Numbered from the stretch's first letter, positions 1-9,557 are shown. The stretch: 51,446 nt of DNA from Paulinella micropora (GCA_009731375.1 BJOX01000245.1:123106-174551), one strand, 5' to 3'. A program made the numbers and translations. The notes: a model not told the origin generated them from the sequence alone.

Positions 1-1181
1 TCAACGGCCAGTCCGCGCCCGCCGTGCCTTGCACGGCCAGCTTGAGCGAGATCCGCTTCATCACGGGCTGCACGCAGCTGCCGAACGGGATGCGCCTGGG
101 CAGGAGCCCGCTGAAGCAGGGCAAGGTCGCCGAGCAGAAGTACATCGACTTTGTGCAGTACACGGCCTACGCCCAGCGCATCAAGCCCTCCGACCGGTTG
201 GCAATTGACTTGGACCAATTCTCGCACCACTCCGGCGGGCTGTTTGTCTTCATCCGCAAGTCAGGCGACCAGACCTCGTACGGAGACGCCACGACCTACT
301 ACCCGCAGTACGCGTACGACACCACGGGTCGCTTGATGACCTACGACATGCTGGGCGACGCGACGACAATCGACCTCGAAGACGTCCACGGCAGATCGCA
401 GATGGGCGAAGGCACTCCGATCGACGAGCGCTTTTTCCGCGAGGAGACGATGGGCCAGCTGGTGCGCAGCTCGTACATGAAGTCCAACGGCGTGTACCTG
501 ATCCCGTTTTCCAACGACCCCAAGGCCATGTTGGATGGTGTGATGGACGGCTACAAGACCTTTGTCGGCAACCGCGAGCGCCTGGTGATCAATGCCGGCC
601 CCGCGCCGCGCGCCGCGACCGTCACGTACAAGTACGGGGCTTGGTACGCCAACACCGCGGTGTTTGCCCTAAACGACACCAACCGCCTGACCGTGGACTT
701 CAAGGGCGTGACGGTGGCAGTCCTTGACATCGACTCTGACCTCACTTTTGCCAGAATTACCGACCGGCGCTACACGTCGCCCGCCACTGCCGCACTAACG
801 AACCTCAACACCTTGCTGGCTAGCTCGAGCTGGCTGCGCGCGGGCGGGGTCAAGATCAAGTTTAGTAACACACGAGTTGGCGCGACCAACACGGTCGACT
901 GGGAGGTCAGTGCGGCGATGGAGTACACCGCGTCCATCACGGACCTGAACGACCAGCCCGTGCTCTGGTCCCGTGGCGACGTCCACCAGCTGAAGCTGAA
1001 GTTCCAGCAGGCGCCAGACACGTCCGCGGCTACTTACAACGCCCAAGAAGAGATGGTCGTCAGCGCCGCCACTTCGGGCAAACGAGGTGTGGTAGACGGA
1101 TTGTATGATATTACGATCTATTCGGCGTACTTCAAGTACCTTCACGAAATGAACGGAAGCCTGGAGGTGGCCTCGGTTTAG
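1..1181 (+). CDS. probable double-jelly-roll major capsid protein, 5' end outside window
   Basis: The reading frame is open from the window edge to a TAG at 1179-1181, giving at least 392 residues, so the true start lies upstream. I see an early stretch RFITGCTQLPNGMRLG and a central YLIPFSNDPKAMLDGVMDGY, followed by beta-rich, Asp/Thr-rich sequence without membrane segments or Cys clusters. The pattern of a long beta-rich protein with a 'Y-x-IPFSxDP' turn resembles the second jelly roll of major capsid proteins of polinton-like and related dsDNA viruses. Location beside a penton-like gene (3687-4516), a fibre gene and other virion-type genes supports a capsid role. This is recognition by pattern and context, not by alignment; another virion structural protein is the main alternative. 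The frame is intact. Confidence 0.5.
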   Translation, partial: NGQSAPAVPCTASLSEIRFITGCTQLPNGMRLGRSPLKQGKVAEQKYIDFVQYTAYAQRIKPSDRLAIDLDQFSHHSGGLFVFIRKSGDQTSYGDATTYYPQYAYDTTGRLMTYDMLGDATTIDLEDVHGRSQMGEGTPIDERFFREETMGQLVRSSYMKSNGVYLIPFSNDPKAMLDGVMDGYKTFVGNRERLVINAGPAPRAATVTYKYGAWYANTAVFALNDTNRLTVDFKGVTVAVLDIDSDLTFARITDRRYTSPATAALTNLNTLLASSSWLRAGGVKIKFSNTRVGATNTVDWEVSAAMEYTASITDLNDQPVLWSRGDVHQLKLKFQQAPDTSAATYNAQEEMVVSAATSGKRGVVDGLYDITIYSAYFKYLHEMNGSLEVASV

Positions 1182-1228
1182 AAAAATTCTTAGACTTTAT
1201 GTATTTAAATTAAAGGGCGCGAGTGAAA

Positions 1229-1357
1229 ATGGACCTGTTCGTGGTGGCAATCATCGCCGTCTTAGTGATCGGGGTGGCCGGGTGTGTTATTATCCTGTAC
1301 TTTCCAGTGAGGTGTCCGGACGAGAGAGTGGTGGCACCGGCCGTCCCAGACGTTTGA
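1229..1357 (+). CDS. small single-pass membrane protein (42 aa)
   Basis: A short ORF begins 47 nt after the capsid-like gene and stops at TGA 1355-1357. Residues 3-25 are almost entirely hydrophobic (LFVVAIIAVLVIGVAGCVII), which makes a clear transmembrane segment, and a short charged tail (PDERVV) follows. An AT-rich spacer with TATTTAAATTAAAG lies just upstream. Many dsDNA viruses encode tiny membrane or virion proteins beside capsid genes, so the context fits, but no family can be named. Confidence 0.5.
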   Translation: MDLFVVAIIAVLVIGVAGCVIILYFPVRCPDERVVAPAVPDV

Positions 1358-1485
1358 GAGAAGAAAAAGGGAAAATGGGTGGTCTGAAATGGTCATGGCC
1401 CGGCCGGCCTCCTTTGAATCTCGATTTGAAACAAGGCCTTTAAAAGAGGAAACAGTCGCGGCCGTGACACTGCCACAAAACAGAC

Positions 1486-2621
1486 ATGAGCGAACCACCC
1501 AAGAAGAAGGCCCGGGCGACCGGACAACTTTGCCGTGACTGTCCTGACGGGGCTAAAAAAAGTGCCAACTATAAGGACGAAAACGGCCGCGATCGAAGGC
1601 TCTGTGCGACGCACGCCAAGGCAAGAGGCACCCACTCTGTACAGCGCCCGTGCGCTGACTGTCCTCGGGGCGCCAAGCTCCAGGCAAATTTCCCAGACGA
1701 GGATGGTCACCAAAAAAAACTATGCGCCACACACGCCAAGGCCAGGAGTGTATATTCTGTGCAGAACCCGTGTGCCGATTGCCCCAGAGACTCCAAGCTC
1801 CAGGGTGCCTACCCGGACGAGAGAGGTCGCAAACGAATGCTATGCGCGACGCATGCCAGGGCCAAGGGCACACACATCGTGCTGCTCCCATGTGCCGATT
1901 GTCCCAAAGGAGCCAAGGTAGAGGCATGCTTCCCAGACGAGGAAGGCCGTTTGAACAAGCTATGCGCGGCACATGCCAGGGCCCGGGGCTCACACATAGT
2001 TTGCAACCCATGCGCTGACTGTCCCGCGGAAGCCAAGCTGTCGGCAGGCTACCCGGACGAGGAAGGGCGTCTCAACAAGCTGTGTGCTGCGCATGCCAAG
2101 GCAAGAGGCACGCACGTCGTACTGTGCCCTTGTGTCGACTGTCCAGCCGACGACAAACTTGAGTCGTATTTCAAGGGCGAGAGCGGCAACGCAAGACAAC
2201 TCTGTTCGCGCCACGCGTTTTTGCGTGGTCTTATCCCTCGGCCGAAAGCAGGCGCGTCCGTTGTCGCATGCCTGGCCTGGGACAGGCTCGAGCAGCAAGG
2301 CTGGGACATCCAGCACGTGCATTTTTGTCGTGGTGAGGAGGAGCCGACGGGCAGAGAGTTCAGAGTGCCTGGCCCGCGCAAGTACAGATTAGATGGATAC
2401 GACGAAGAGCGCAACACTGGGTTTGAATTCATGGGCAACGCGTGGCACGGCTACCCACCCGAGCACCCGAAGCACGGCGAGCGATCAAGAGCACTCAACA
2501 GGCTCAACAGCGTACTATACAAGGAAACGATGCTGCGCCTCGCTTCCATCCAGGACTCGATGCCGGCTGGGTTTAAATTGTATTATATCTGGGAGCACGA
2601 ATTTGAAAAGATCCGGCACAA
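1486..2621 (+). CDS. six EsV-1-7-like Cys/His fingers fused to a putative Vsr/PD-(D/E)xK-like nuclease (3' end in gap)
   Basis: The protein starts MSEPPKKKARATG, a nuclear-localisation-like basic cluster. Six tandem 40-residue repeats follow (roughly residues 16-255) with the spacing C-x2-C-x20-C-x2-H-x12 and the recurring core LCATHAKARGTH. This resembles the EsV-1-7 repeat (C-x4-C-x16-C-x2-H-x12) known from phaeoviruses, giant viruses and brown algae, although the first two spacings differ. After the repeats comes a globular part with YRLDGY (Asp303), GFEFMGNAWHG (Glu314) and YKET (Lys346), then YYIWEHEFE. This D-x10-E order with a nearby His and later Lys resembles Vsr/PD-(D/E)xK endonucleases common in giant viruses. 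The frame runs into the gap at 2622, so the C-terminus is unknown; open reading beyond the gap belongs to the opposite-strand gene. Confidence 0.65.
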
Positions 2622-2799
2622 NNNNNNNNNNNNNNNNNNNNNNNNNNNNNNNNNNNNNNNNNNNNNNNNNNNNNNNNNNNNNNNNNNNNNNNNNNNNNNN
2701 NNNNNNNNNNNNNNNNNNNNNNNNNNNNNNNNNNNNNNNNNNNNNNNNNNNNNNNNNNNNNNNNNNNNNNNNNNNNNNNNNNNNNNNNNNNNNNNNNNN
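2622..2799. other. assembly gap (178 N)
   Basis: The gap separates the 3' ends of two convergent genes: the finger-nuclease gene on the plus strand and the virion-type gene on the minus strand. Neither stop codon is visible. Confidence 0.95.
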
Positions 2800-3579
2800 C
2801 AAGCTCTTGTTGCGGATCACCAGCACGTTACTTTCGGTCGTGCCGATGGTCTGCACGTTCGTGCGCGCAAAGCTGAGGCCCAGCTGCCTCACGGGGCCTT
2901 CGACCAGGACGCCGACACTGGCAGTGCGCACCAGGCCTCCCGCGCCGGTGGTCTTGAGCCTGAACGGCAAGCTGGCGTTGCTGAGCGAAGGCGTCGTGTT
3001 GGCGCCCGCGTACTGGATCCGGTGCACTGGGACAAGCACCCCGTCCGACTGCCTCTCGACCGAGAACGTGACGACCCCAAACCCTAGGTACTGCATCTGA
3101 ATCTGAAAGATGTTGCCCTTGGCCCAGTCCTTGCGGTCCATGTAATCGTCGCCGCCCAGGCAGTTGTTCAGGTTCCAGTCTTTCTGGTCGATGTAAGTGT
3201 CGACAGTCGCGTTGCGGTGCAAGATCCGTAGCCTGTTAGTTCGGGTCTGGTCCTGGACATAGAAGAAGCCGTTGTTGTCGTCTCCTAAGCCAGCCATGGC
3301 CGAATTAGCCACGTTGGGCGTGGCAGGGAACAGCGCCGTGAAGCGGCAGACGAGCCCTTGCCCCGCGCGGTACTTGCAGCGCCTGAGCGTCTCGGCCTGT
3401 GCGGCGCCGCTGAGCGACAACAGGCCGGCGGCGGTGGTCACGGAGCCAGAGGTCGCGAACTTGCGCGAGTTCAGGGTGCCGGTGTAAGGGAAAGTCTCCT
3501 GCACTAGCGGGGTAGACTCCGCGACCTTGTGTTCGCCAAAGGCCGTGACCATGCTAGGCAGCGGCTTGGTCTCGACCAC
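2800..3579 (-). CDS. virion-type beta-sandwich protein of a phage/giant-virus family, partial
   Basis: The minus-strand frame is open from at least 3579 down to the gap at 2799 (about 260 residues visible). It contains the ordered blocks LRRCKYRAGQGLVCRFTALF, NGFFYVQDQ, KGNIFQIQMQYLGFGVVTFS and VPVHRIQYAGANTTPS. I recognise this order (R-Y-x-P/A-GQG, F-x-A-x-F, G-FF, I-Q-x-Q-x-LG-G, H-R-I-x-Y-A) as a widespread family in tailed phages and large eukaryotic viruses, probably a virion or adsorption protein. The start is unclear: upstream, the same frame reads NKRLRLEDVVETK without an ATG. An ATG at about 3620 is one frame off, so a 1-nt indel near the N-terminus is likely. NKRLRL parallels the NKRRRL start of the fibre gene at 10728. 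Confidence 0.5.
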
Positions 3580-3624
3580 ATCCTCCAGGCGCAGGCGCTT
3601 GTTGCCGTGAGCGTCAGCATCTCG

Positions 3625-3640
3625 GTTTTTTTTTCCTCTT
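3625..3640 (+). promoter_or_regulatory. T-tract promoter-like motif upstream of the penton-like gene
   Basis: TTTTTTTTTCCTCTTG ends about 47 nt before the ATG at 3687. Similar T7-9-C-(T/C)-(T/C) motifs precede the genes starting at 5603, 6971, 10728 and 10994, so it is a candidate viral promoter element. Confidence 0.4.
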
Positions 3641-3686
3641 GTACTAGACTAGTGAGACAACATTCAATTTTTGTTAAATTCCCGAA

Positions 3687-4516
3687 ATGAGAGGCCTGCG
3701 CAACATTTCGGAGATGAACATCCTGGTCCGATCGAAGGACCGCGACCGGGTGCAAGGCTCGGGCGACTCGGCCGAGTTCCGGCTGTCGCTGTCGGAAGCG
3801 ATCCAAGGCAAATACAAGTTAATCTGGGCCACGATCCCGAACGCGGCGTACAACATCAATTCCAAGAACAACAAGCTATACTTAAACTCCACGGCCACGG
3901 GCGATGTGACGATCACGATCCCGTCGCAAAATTATACGGCGAGACGTTGGCTGACACGCTGCAGTCGCTTTTAATCAACGAGGGCTTTGTACAAGTAGGG
4001 CAGACGATCGGGGTGGTTTATCTCGACACCAAGCTCAAGCTGCAGTTCACGCTGTCTGGTGGAGCAGAGTTCAAGATCTACAGCAAGAGCGGCGAGGACA
4101 GTGCGCACGCCGTGCTAGGCTTCCCGACTTCGGCCCAGAACGAGCTCTTTACGCTGACACCGGGCCAGGCCACCGTCTTGCCACAGGTCGTGGCGCTGGG
4201 CCTGCCGACTTCGCTAGGCATCAAGATCAAGGAATGCTCAAGTCTGGCCTACTCGACGGGCGGCAACTACGAGGAAGTGTCTCTGACGGGCGCGGTCTCG
4301 CGCGGCACGAAAGTGCAGTCGGGCAGCCTGATCATTCCTTTCCTCGCGAGTTCGGGTGGCTACCAGTCGTCGGCACAGGACCGGCACGACCAGTACGTGG
4401 TGTTTCCGACGCTGACGAAGTACTTGCACCTGCAGGTGTGTAACCCTGACACCAGGGACAAGGTGGACTTGAATGGGGCGGACTGGGAGATGCTGTTGTC
4501 AAAGGCTGGCTGTTAA
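3687..4516 (+). pseudogene. penton-like minor capsid protein, frameshifted
   Basis: The N-terminal part reads MRGLRNISEMNILVRSKDRD, then SGDSAEFRLSL, then LIWATIPNAAYNIN. This is the typical start of single-jelly-roll penton (minor capsid) proteins of polinton-like viruses and virophages: an S-K/R-D-R motif, an x-F-x-x-x-L strand and an S/A-x-IPNxxYxIN strand. At about 3936-3944 the frame is lost, and the expected continuation (GETLADTLQSLLINEGF) lies one base back, running to a stop at 4514-4516. Together the parts span about 276 codons, normal for the family. A missing base in the sequence or a real deletion both fit; the rest of each half is clean. Confidence 0.6.
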
Positions 4517-4586
4517 TCGAGTGGCCGCCGGCCCAGCAGTCGCACATTTTTTTAAATCTTGCAGTTTCCCATCCACAAAAGTAAAG

Positions 4587-5259
4587 ATGGACGAGGATAA
4601 AATCCTGGCTATCCGAGCGCGGTCGAGCGATAATCATGACTCGGACGACAGCGACGTCAAGCGAGAGGAAGAGAAGTGGTCTTCGAGGCACGAGCAATAT
4701 TTTGCCAGCGTGGTGGACGAATGCGCCCTGCACGCGCGCCTCAACAACTCGGCCGGCTACTACTACTACAACCGTTTTCTGTTGTTTGGCTTGCTGTCTA
4801 CGATCGTGCCGGCGATTTGTTCCGTTATTGTAGGAAATTTTGGCTTCAAGGCATGTGAAGCGGGCCGGGCGGGCTACGACTGGGTCAGCGTGACCTGCCT
4901 TCGTAGTAGCCATCGTCTCTGGCACCAACAGCTTTTTCAACTTTGGGCAGAAAGCAGAGCGCCACTTCTCCTGCGAGATCCTCTTTGAGATGGTTAAGAA
5001 TGAACTGTCCGTAGAAATGGCCAAGAAGAGGCGCTTTAGATTAGCGGCGGACGTGCTGCTGGTCAAGATTACCATGGCCCTGGAGAAAGAGCGTTCGAAC
5101 GAGCAGGTTATACCGGGCGTGGTGCTGTGGGCGCACCGCCTGGACCGCGAGAAGCTGGCCAAAGCGCGCGCGCAGACGGTCACGAGCGGCGACCCGGTCA
5201 GGATCCACCAGAGCACGCCCGTGACGCTGGGCAGGCACCTGATCCCGATGCCTACTTAG
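4587..5259 (+). pseudogene. SLATT/DUF4231-like two-TM membrane protein, frameshifted
   Basis: The start MDEDKILAIRARSSDNHDSD is acidic and soluble. HARLNNSAGYYYYNRF leads into a first membrane segment (FLLFGLLSTIVPAICSVIVG), and a second (VVAIVSGTNSFFNFG) follows. After that comes a helical region with QKAERHFSCEILFEMVKNEL. This order (aromatic/Arg segment, two TMs, then an F-x-x-K/E helix) fits the SLATT/DUF4231 superfamily. SLATT domains are known as 2-TM effectors in bacterial defence systems and also occur in viruses of eukaryotes. The frame changes by one base at about 4897-4900, so as sequenced the first frame ends at 4988. The second frame ends at TAG 5257-5259 and overlaps the convergent minus-strand gene by three bases. 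Its role here is unknown. Confidence 0.45.
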
Positions 5260-5603
5260 CTGATGGTGCAGACCTTGGGACACAGCTCGCAGCAGTTGGT
5301 AGCGAGGGCGGCCTTCACGAGCTCCCAGATGACATCGACCACTGGCGGAATCAGCTAGTCCACGTTGTCGTCGGGACACAAGTCCACGAGCACGGAAACG
5401 AGGATCTGCTTCTTCTCCTCGCCCGTATGGTTAGTATAGAGAGCAAGGTACTTGACCCCGTGAACAATGAGCTGCGGCACTGACTGCCAGCTGAAATCGC
5501 TGTATGTCCGCTTGAGCTCGAGTGCGAGCTCGTGCGAGGTTACAGTGATGGACTCTGGCGACGAGGGCATCAGCCGTTGTTCGGTCTTACGTCTTTGCAA
5601 CAT
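5256..5603 (-). pseudogene. small helical protein with an in-frame TAG
   Basis: The frame opens at ATG 5601-5603 and reads 82 codons to a TAG (plus-strand 5355-5357). It then continues in the same frame with LIPPVVDVIWELVKAALATN to a TAA at 5256-5258. The part before the stop has HTGEEKKQILVSVLVDLCPD. The combined pattern (G-x-EKK, hydrophobic helix, I-P-x-x-x-D-x-x-x-x-x-x-K) resembles small holin-like or virion proteins of phages and giant viruses. The TAG interrupts an otherwise coherent helix-turn-helix pattern, so a nonsense mutation or base error is likely. A T7-CTT motif lies 32 nt upstream. Confidence 0.45.
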
Positions 5604-5631
5604 GATTCGTTCTTTGTTTTGTTTGCGCCAT

Positions 5632-5641
5632 AAGAAAAAAA
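5632..5641 (-). promoter_or_regulatory. T-tract promoter-like motif
   Basis: On the minus strand TTTTTTTCTT lies about 30 nt upstream of the ATG at 5603 and matches the shared T7-9-C-(T/C)-(T/C) pattern. Confidence 0.35.
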
Positions 5642-5715
5642 TATATCCTCTTTTCCTTTACTATTAAAAGAGGAATGGCCTTGCTGAAGCTGGACAACCG
5701 GCAGCTGAACGAATT

Positions 5716-6693
5716 ATGGACACTGAAGAAAAACTGCTCGTGCCGGAAGAATCGCGGTTTTGTCTCTTTCCCATCAGGCGTCCGGACCTGTATTCATTCT
5801 ATGAAGCTTCCCTGCGCTCGTTCTGGACGGCAGACGAGCTTGATCTGAGCCGGGAACAGGCCGATTTCAAGAAATTGAGCGCGGACGAGCAGCATTTTAT
5901 TAAGATGGTGCTGGGCTTTTTCGCCTCGAGCGACGGCATCATTCAAGAAAACCTGGCCGCCAATTTTTTGGCCGAAGTGCAATATTCCGAAGCGAGACTT
6001 TTTTATTCTTACCAGATCTTTAATGAGGCCGAACACTCGCGGACCTACAGCCTGTTGATCGATACGATCATCAGCGACCAGCAAGAAAAAGACAAGTTGT
6101 TCAATGCGATCACGCAGGTCCCGACCGTCGCACAAAAAGCCAAGTGGGCGCTGCAGTGGCTCAGCCCGGCCCGGTCTTCGTTTGCCGAGCGGCTGGTGGC
6201 GTTCGCTTGTGTGGAACTTGTCCAGTTCGCCTCTTCTTTCGCCTCCATCTTTTGGCTGAAACAAAAGCACCCGGGCCTGCTGCAGGGCCTGTGCACCAGC
6301 AACGAGTTTATTGCGCGGGACGAGACACAGCACGGCCTGTTCGCGTGCCACTTGTACAAGCACCACGTGTCGAACAAGCTGCAGATGTCGCGCATTTTCC
6401 AGATCGTGGCCGGCTGTGTCGAGGTCGAGCGGAGGTTCATCAGCGAGTCGCTGCCGGTGGCCTTGCTGGGCCTGAACGCGACGCTGATGGAACGGTACGT
6501 TGAGTTCGTGGCCGACGGCCTGCTGCAGAACTTGGGCCTGAGCGAAAAGCTGTACGGAGTGGCCAAATGCCCTCTGCCCTTCATGGAGCAGCTAGGCGTG
6601 GTAGGCAAGACTAACTTTTTCGAGAAAAGAGTGAGCGAGTACGCGCGGGCGCCGGCCAAGGAGCCGGAATGGGGCCTAGACCAGGACTTCTAG
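5716..6693 (+). CDS. ribonucleotide reductase small subunit (R2, class Ia)
   Basis: This 325-aa protein has the full class I R2 pattern and normal length. It would form the diiron-tyrosyl radical subunit that, with R1, reduces ribonucleoside diphosphates to deoxy forms. Metal-ligand and radical positions are all present: Asp in ADELDLS, Glu and His in FNEAEHSRTY with the radical Tyr four residues after the His, Glu in FACVELVQFA, and Glu/His in IARDETQHG. The motif FASSDGIIQENL and the C-terminal R1-binding tail LDQDF are also typical. No large subunit is in the window. The gene is intact and follows an AT-rich leader. An ATG at 5675 is in another frame and gives no R2 sequence, so 5716 is preferred. 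R2 genes are common in large dsDNA viruses; a host gene is the alternative, but the virion-type neighbours favour a viral copy. Confidence 0.9.
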   Translation: MDTEEKLLVPEESRFCLFPIRRPDLYSFYEASLRSFWTADELDLSREQADFKKLSADEQHFIKMVLGFFASSDGIIQENLAANFLAEVQYSEARLFYSYQIFNEAEHSRTYSLLIDTIISDQQEKDKLFNAITQVPTVAQKAKWALQWLSPARSSFAERLVAFACVELVQFASSFASIFWLKQKHPGLLQGLCTSNEFIARDETQHGLFACHLYKHHVSNKLQMSRIFQIVAGCVEVERRFISESLPVALLGLNATLMERYVEFVADGLLQNLGLSEKLYGVAKCPLPFMEQLGVVGKTNFFEKRVSEYARAPAKEPEWGLDQDF

Positions 6694-6971
6694 CCATTGA
6701 TGGTGTCAGGCAGCTCTACGACCGTCTCTTCTAATGCCATTTCGGCCTCGACGGCCGCGTGGGCGGCAGACTCGGCGGCCGCCTCTGCTTCCTCTTCTTG
6801 CTGGATCAATTGCTTGATCTGCAGGCGCGTCTCCCTACAACCACAGACCTTTTCACAGAGTGCGATCTGCAGCTGTAACTTCTCCCGTTCTACGGCCAGG
6901 ATCCGGCGGCGGGCTAGGCACGTGGCCAGCTCGTTCTCGTTCTCGGCTAGTGCTTGTCGTAACGCGTCCAT
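6690..6971 (-). CDS. short coiled-coil protein (93 aa)
   Basis: The protein is almost entirely charged heptad-like helix (NENELATCLARRRILAVERE, later QQEEEAEAAAESAAHAA). It contains a CEKVCGC cluster in the middle and lacks membrane or enzymatic motifs. Its stop overlaps the end of the R2 gene on the other strand. A T9-CTTTC motif and an AT-rich leader lie upstream of the ATG. It may be a structural or scaffolding protein; no family is recognised. Confidence 0.5.
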   Translation of the reverse strand: MDALRQALAENENELATCLARRRILAVEREKLQLQIALCEKVCGCRETRLQIKQLIQQEEEAEAAAESAAHAAVEAEMALEETVVELPDTING

Positions 6972-6991
6972 TTTTAATTAAAAAATACAGA

Positions 6992-7008
6992 CTCGAAAGA
7001 AAAAAAAA
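6992..7008 (-). promoter_or_regulatory. T-tract promoter-like motif
   Basis: On the minus strand TTTTTTTTTCTTTCGAG lies 29-37 nt upstream of the coiled-coil gene. The same CGAGTC-like sequence follows the T tract upstream of the fibre gene at 10741-10761. Confidence 0.4.
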
Positions 7009-8513
7009 TTAGCCCGGGATCTCAGTAATAGCCACAAAGCCTCTTTCCCAGACTTGTGATCCGACGTTTGCCATGTAGTTTACGGCAGTTGCTGTGCCTC
7101 CAGTAACCTCGATCCAGATGTACTCGTTCGCGGCCACTTCTACTACGCCAGACAGATTCACTGTCGTATACTGCCCGTTGAAAGAAGTACCGTTGCTAAA
7201 GGCAGAAGAGTTCAGCCAGCGCACCGACGCGATCGCCACGTTGCTGGCCGGCCTGCTAGCGCTCTTCTCGACCCAGGCCTCGGCGTTCATGGGACTGCTA
7301 GTGGCAGTGTTTTTGAATTTGATGCAGGCATCAACGAGCCATTTCCTGGTCATGCCCGAAGTGTTCTGGAACGTGGTGTAGCTGGTAGAAGCGTTGCCCG
7401 AGTTGCTAGTCAAGCGAGTGATATTGCCGAAGGAAGGCGCGATTCTCACCGTGTTGTCGTAAGTCATGATCCTGGTAGCACCATTAGCAAAAGTCAGCGC
7501 GGTTTCGCACAGCCAGTGGCCGTAGTCCCAGGTGCCCAGCTCGAACTCGCCGAGGTCGTTGATTTGGAGCACGCGGTCCGTGCCGGCGGAGGGCAGCGCG
7601 GTTGGCAGCTTCAGCGTGTTTTTGCCGCACATGAGCGAATCCACGCCCGTGAGGCCAGTGGCATTGACCGACACGCCCTCGGACTCAACGACGGGCGCAA
7701 AGGTCCCCACGACGGACGCGGCACTCGAATGTACCGAAGTGACAATAAACCGGTGGTAGTAATAGAACGCGGTCGAAGCGGGCGCGCTCGAGTTCAGGGT
7801 CTGTGACGTCGTGGTAAAAGAGAAGTTACCGGACCAGACCAGTGTCCAAGTACTGCCATTGTCCGACCCCGCCAACGTGAAGCTTTTGGTTGAGGTACTG
7901 AGAGTAACTCCGTTGGTCAATGCGAAGCTCGTGATCCTGTACCGGCGCCGCTGGTGCTGGAGCGTAAAGTGTTCGCCGTACACGTTGCTGCCGCCCACGT
8001 TGGTAACGGCGTTGTTGGTCGTGTTGATACTCCCGTCCGAGTTGTAGTTGCCGAGGCTAGTCCAGCCATTGGCAGCGACACCATCGAAAACTCTATAGCT
8101 CTCCTGGCCTGCTTGTGCGGAAGAGTGGCTGAGCACCCAGTTAGGGTCCGTGGTAGGCGTATAGGCCGACATGGAAGTCCAGGTTGGCAGCGCCACCGAG
8201 CCAGAAGTCACGACCGTGGTGGAAGTGCTCTGGGTCACCATCTGCCCCGCAGAAGTCAGGCTCAGAACAGGCTAGCAGGNNNNNNNNNNATGGGCCGGCG
8301 CTGAGGCTAGCTGAGTGAATAACGAGCTGGCCGCCCCTGTCGCTAGCTGGCCGCTGGAATCAAGGGTCTCTAACGCAGTGCTACCAGGCAGGGCGGTCGG
8401 TAGCTTGAGTGCAGAGGAGCCAGAAGCCGGAGCGGAAAGCGTGCTGGTGCCTCCCGCCCCGCTGAGAGACAGTGAGCTGGCCGCCCCTGTCGCGAGCTGG
8501 CCTCCCGAGTTTA
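7009..8513 (-). pseudogene. C-terminal part of a tail-fibre-like virion protein, split from its N-terminus by an insertion
   Basis: The minus-strand frame runs from the insertion edge (8513) through a 10-N gap (8280-8289) to TAA at 7009-7011. It opens with repeats such as SGGQLATGAASSLSLSGAGG and LKLPTALPGSTALETL, which match the repeats in the N-terminal part at 9592-10728. Further on is a galactose-binding/discoidin-like block (RYRITSFALTNGV, then SFTLAGSDNGSTWTLVWSGN) and a beta-rich C-terminal head. An ATG at 8241 is internal, not a start, because the fibre frame is open on both sides. The reading frame after the insertion resumes exactly where the repeat pattern expects it. A receptor-binding fibre is the likely role. 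Confidence 0.6.
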
Positions 8514-9523
8514 TGCTTTATGAGGTTTTATTATTTTTACAATGGTTAAAGTCATTTATGTTTTGCTTTTGTGTTTTCATTTCATTTTTACCAATTTTAT
8601 CTGTGCGGTTTTCTTGACGCGAAAACGCCGTTGTAGCAACTTGGACGGCTGTGAGAGTTATTAAGCAACCGAGAGAGAAAAAATCATCTTAGTATTGAAT
8701 AGTGTCCAGGGTTGTCCGAGTCCGACCCTTTTTTTTAGAAATTATTTAAGAGGGGGTATAATAAAAAGGGGAGAGGAAAAAAAATTACTTTTTTTTAATA
8801 AAAGGTTGGACAGGTTGGACAATATAAAAAATGTGTAATACGAAGAATTATATAATAAATATTGAAATTTAATAGCAAAAAAGTGTCCAACCTTTAAAAA
8901 ATCTACCTGGACGTGGCCGACCATGGGGTTGGCCACCGATAGGAGAAGATATTCTCACTCGCCCTGCTCTTATATTCATCCTTTTTGTTTGCTCTTATAT
9001 TCTCACTCCACCTGCTCTTATACTTCCCCTAACCCCCCTCCACTCACTTCGTGAGTGTCCGCCCCCCTTCCCTCCCATTTTTTTGGGGTGTGATCATTTA
9101 TGTATTCGCGACTTGTCCAACCGCAAAGTATTAAACAAGCCTTAAAAACATAAAAAAACCAACATTTGACATATAAAAAACATACATAGAAAACAAAAAA
9201 GTGTCAAATGTTTAACATAAATTTATCTAACTAAGCACATTAAGAGAGATTTTGACGAAAAGACACATAAACCATATACACGCAGTTTATATATATATTT
9301 ATGAAATAAAAATATGGTTTATGTGTCTTTTCGTCAAAATCTCTCTTAATGTGCTTAGTCAGATAAATTTATGTTAAACATTTGACACTTTTTTGTTTTC
9401 TATGTATGTTTTCTATATGTCAAATGTTGGTTTTTTATGTTTTTAAGGCTTGTTTAATACTTTGCGGTTGGAAAAGTCGCGAATACATAAATGATATATA
9501 TATACATATATATATACATATAT

Positions 9524-9557
<34 letters not shown>

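Noticed and set aside
2622-3087. Plus-strand frame continuing past the gap from the finger-nuclease gene
   Set aside because: Beyond the gap the plus frame is antisense to a coherent minus-strand virion-type protein.
8241-8241. ATG at 8241 (minus) as the start of a separate fibre gene
   Set aside because: Fibre-repeat coding is open upstream on both sides of the 10-N gap, and matches the N-terminal part at 9592-10728.
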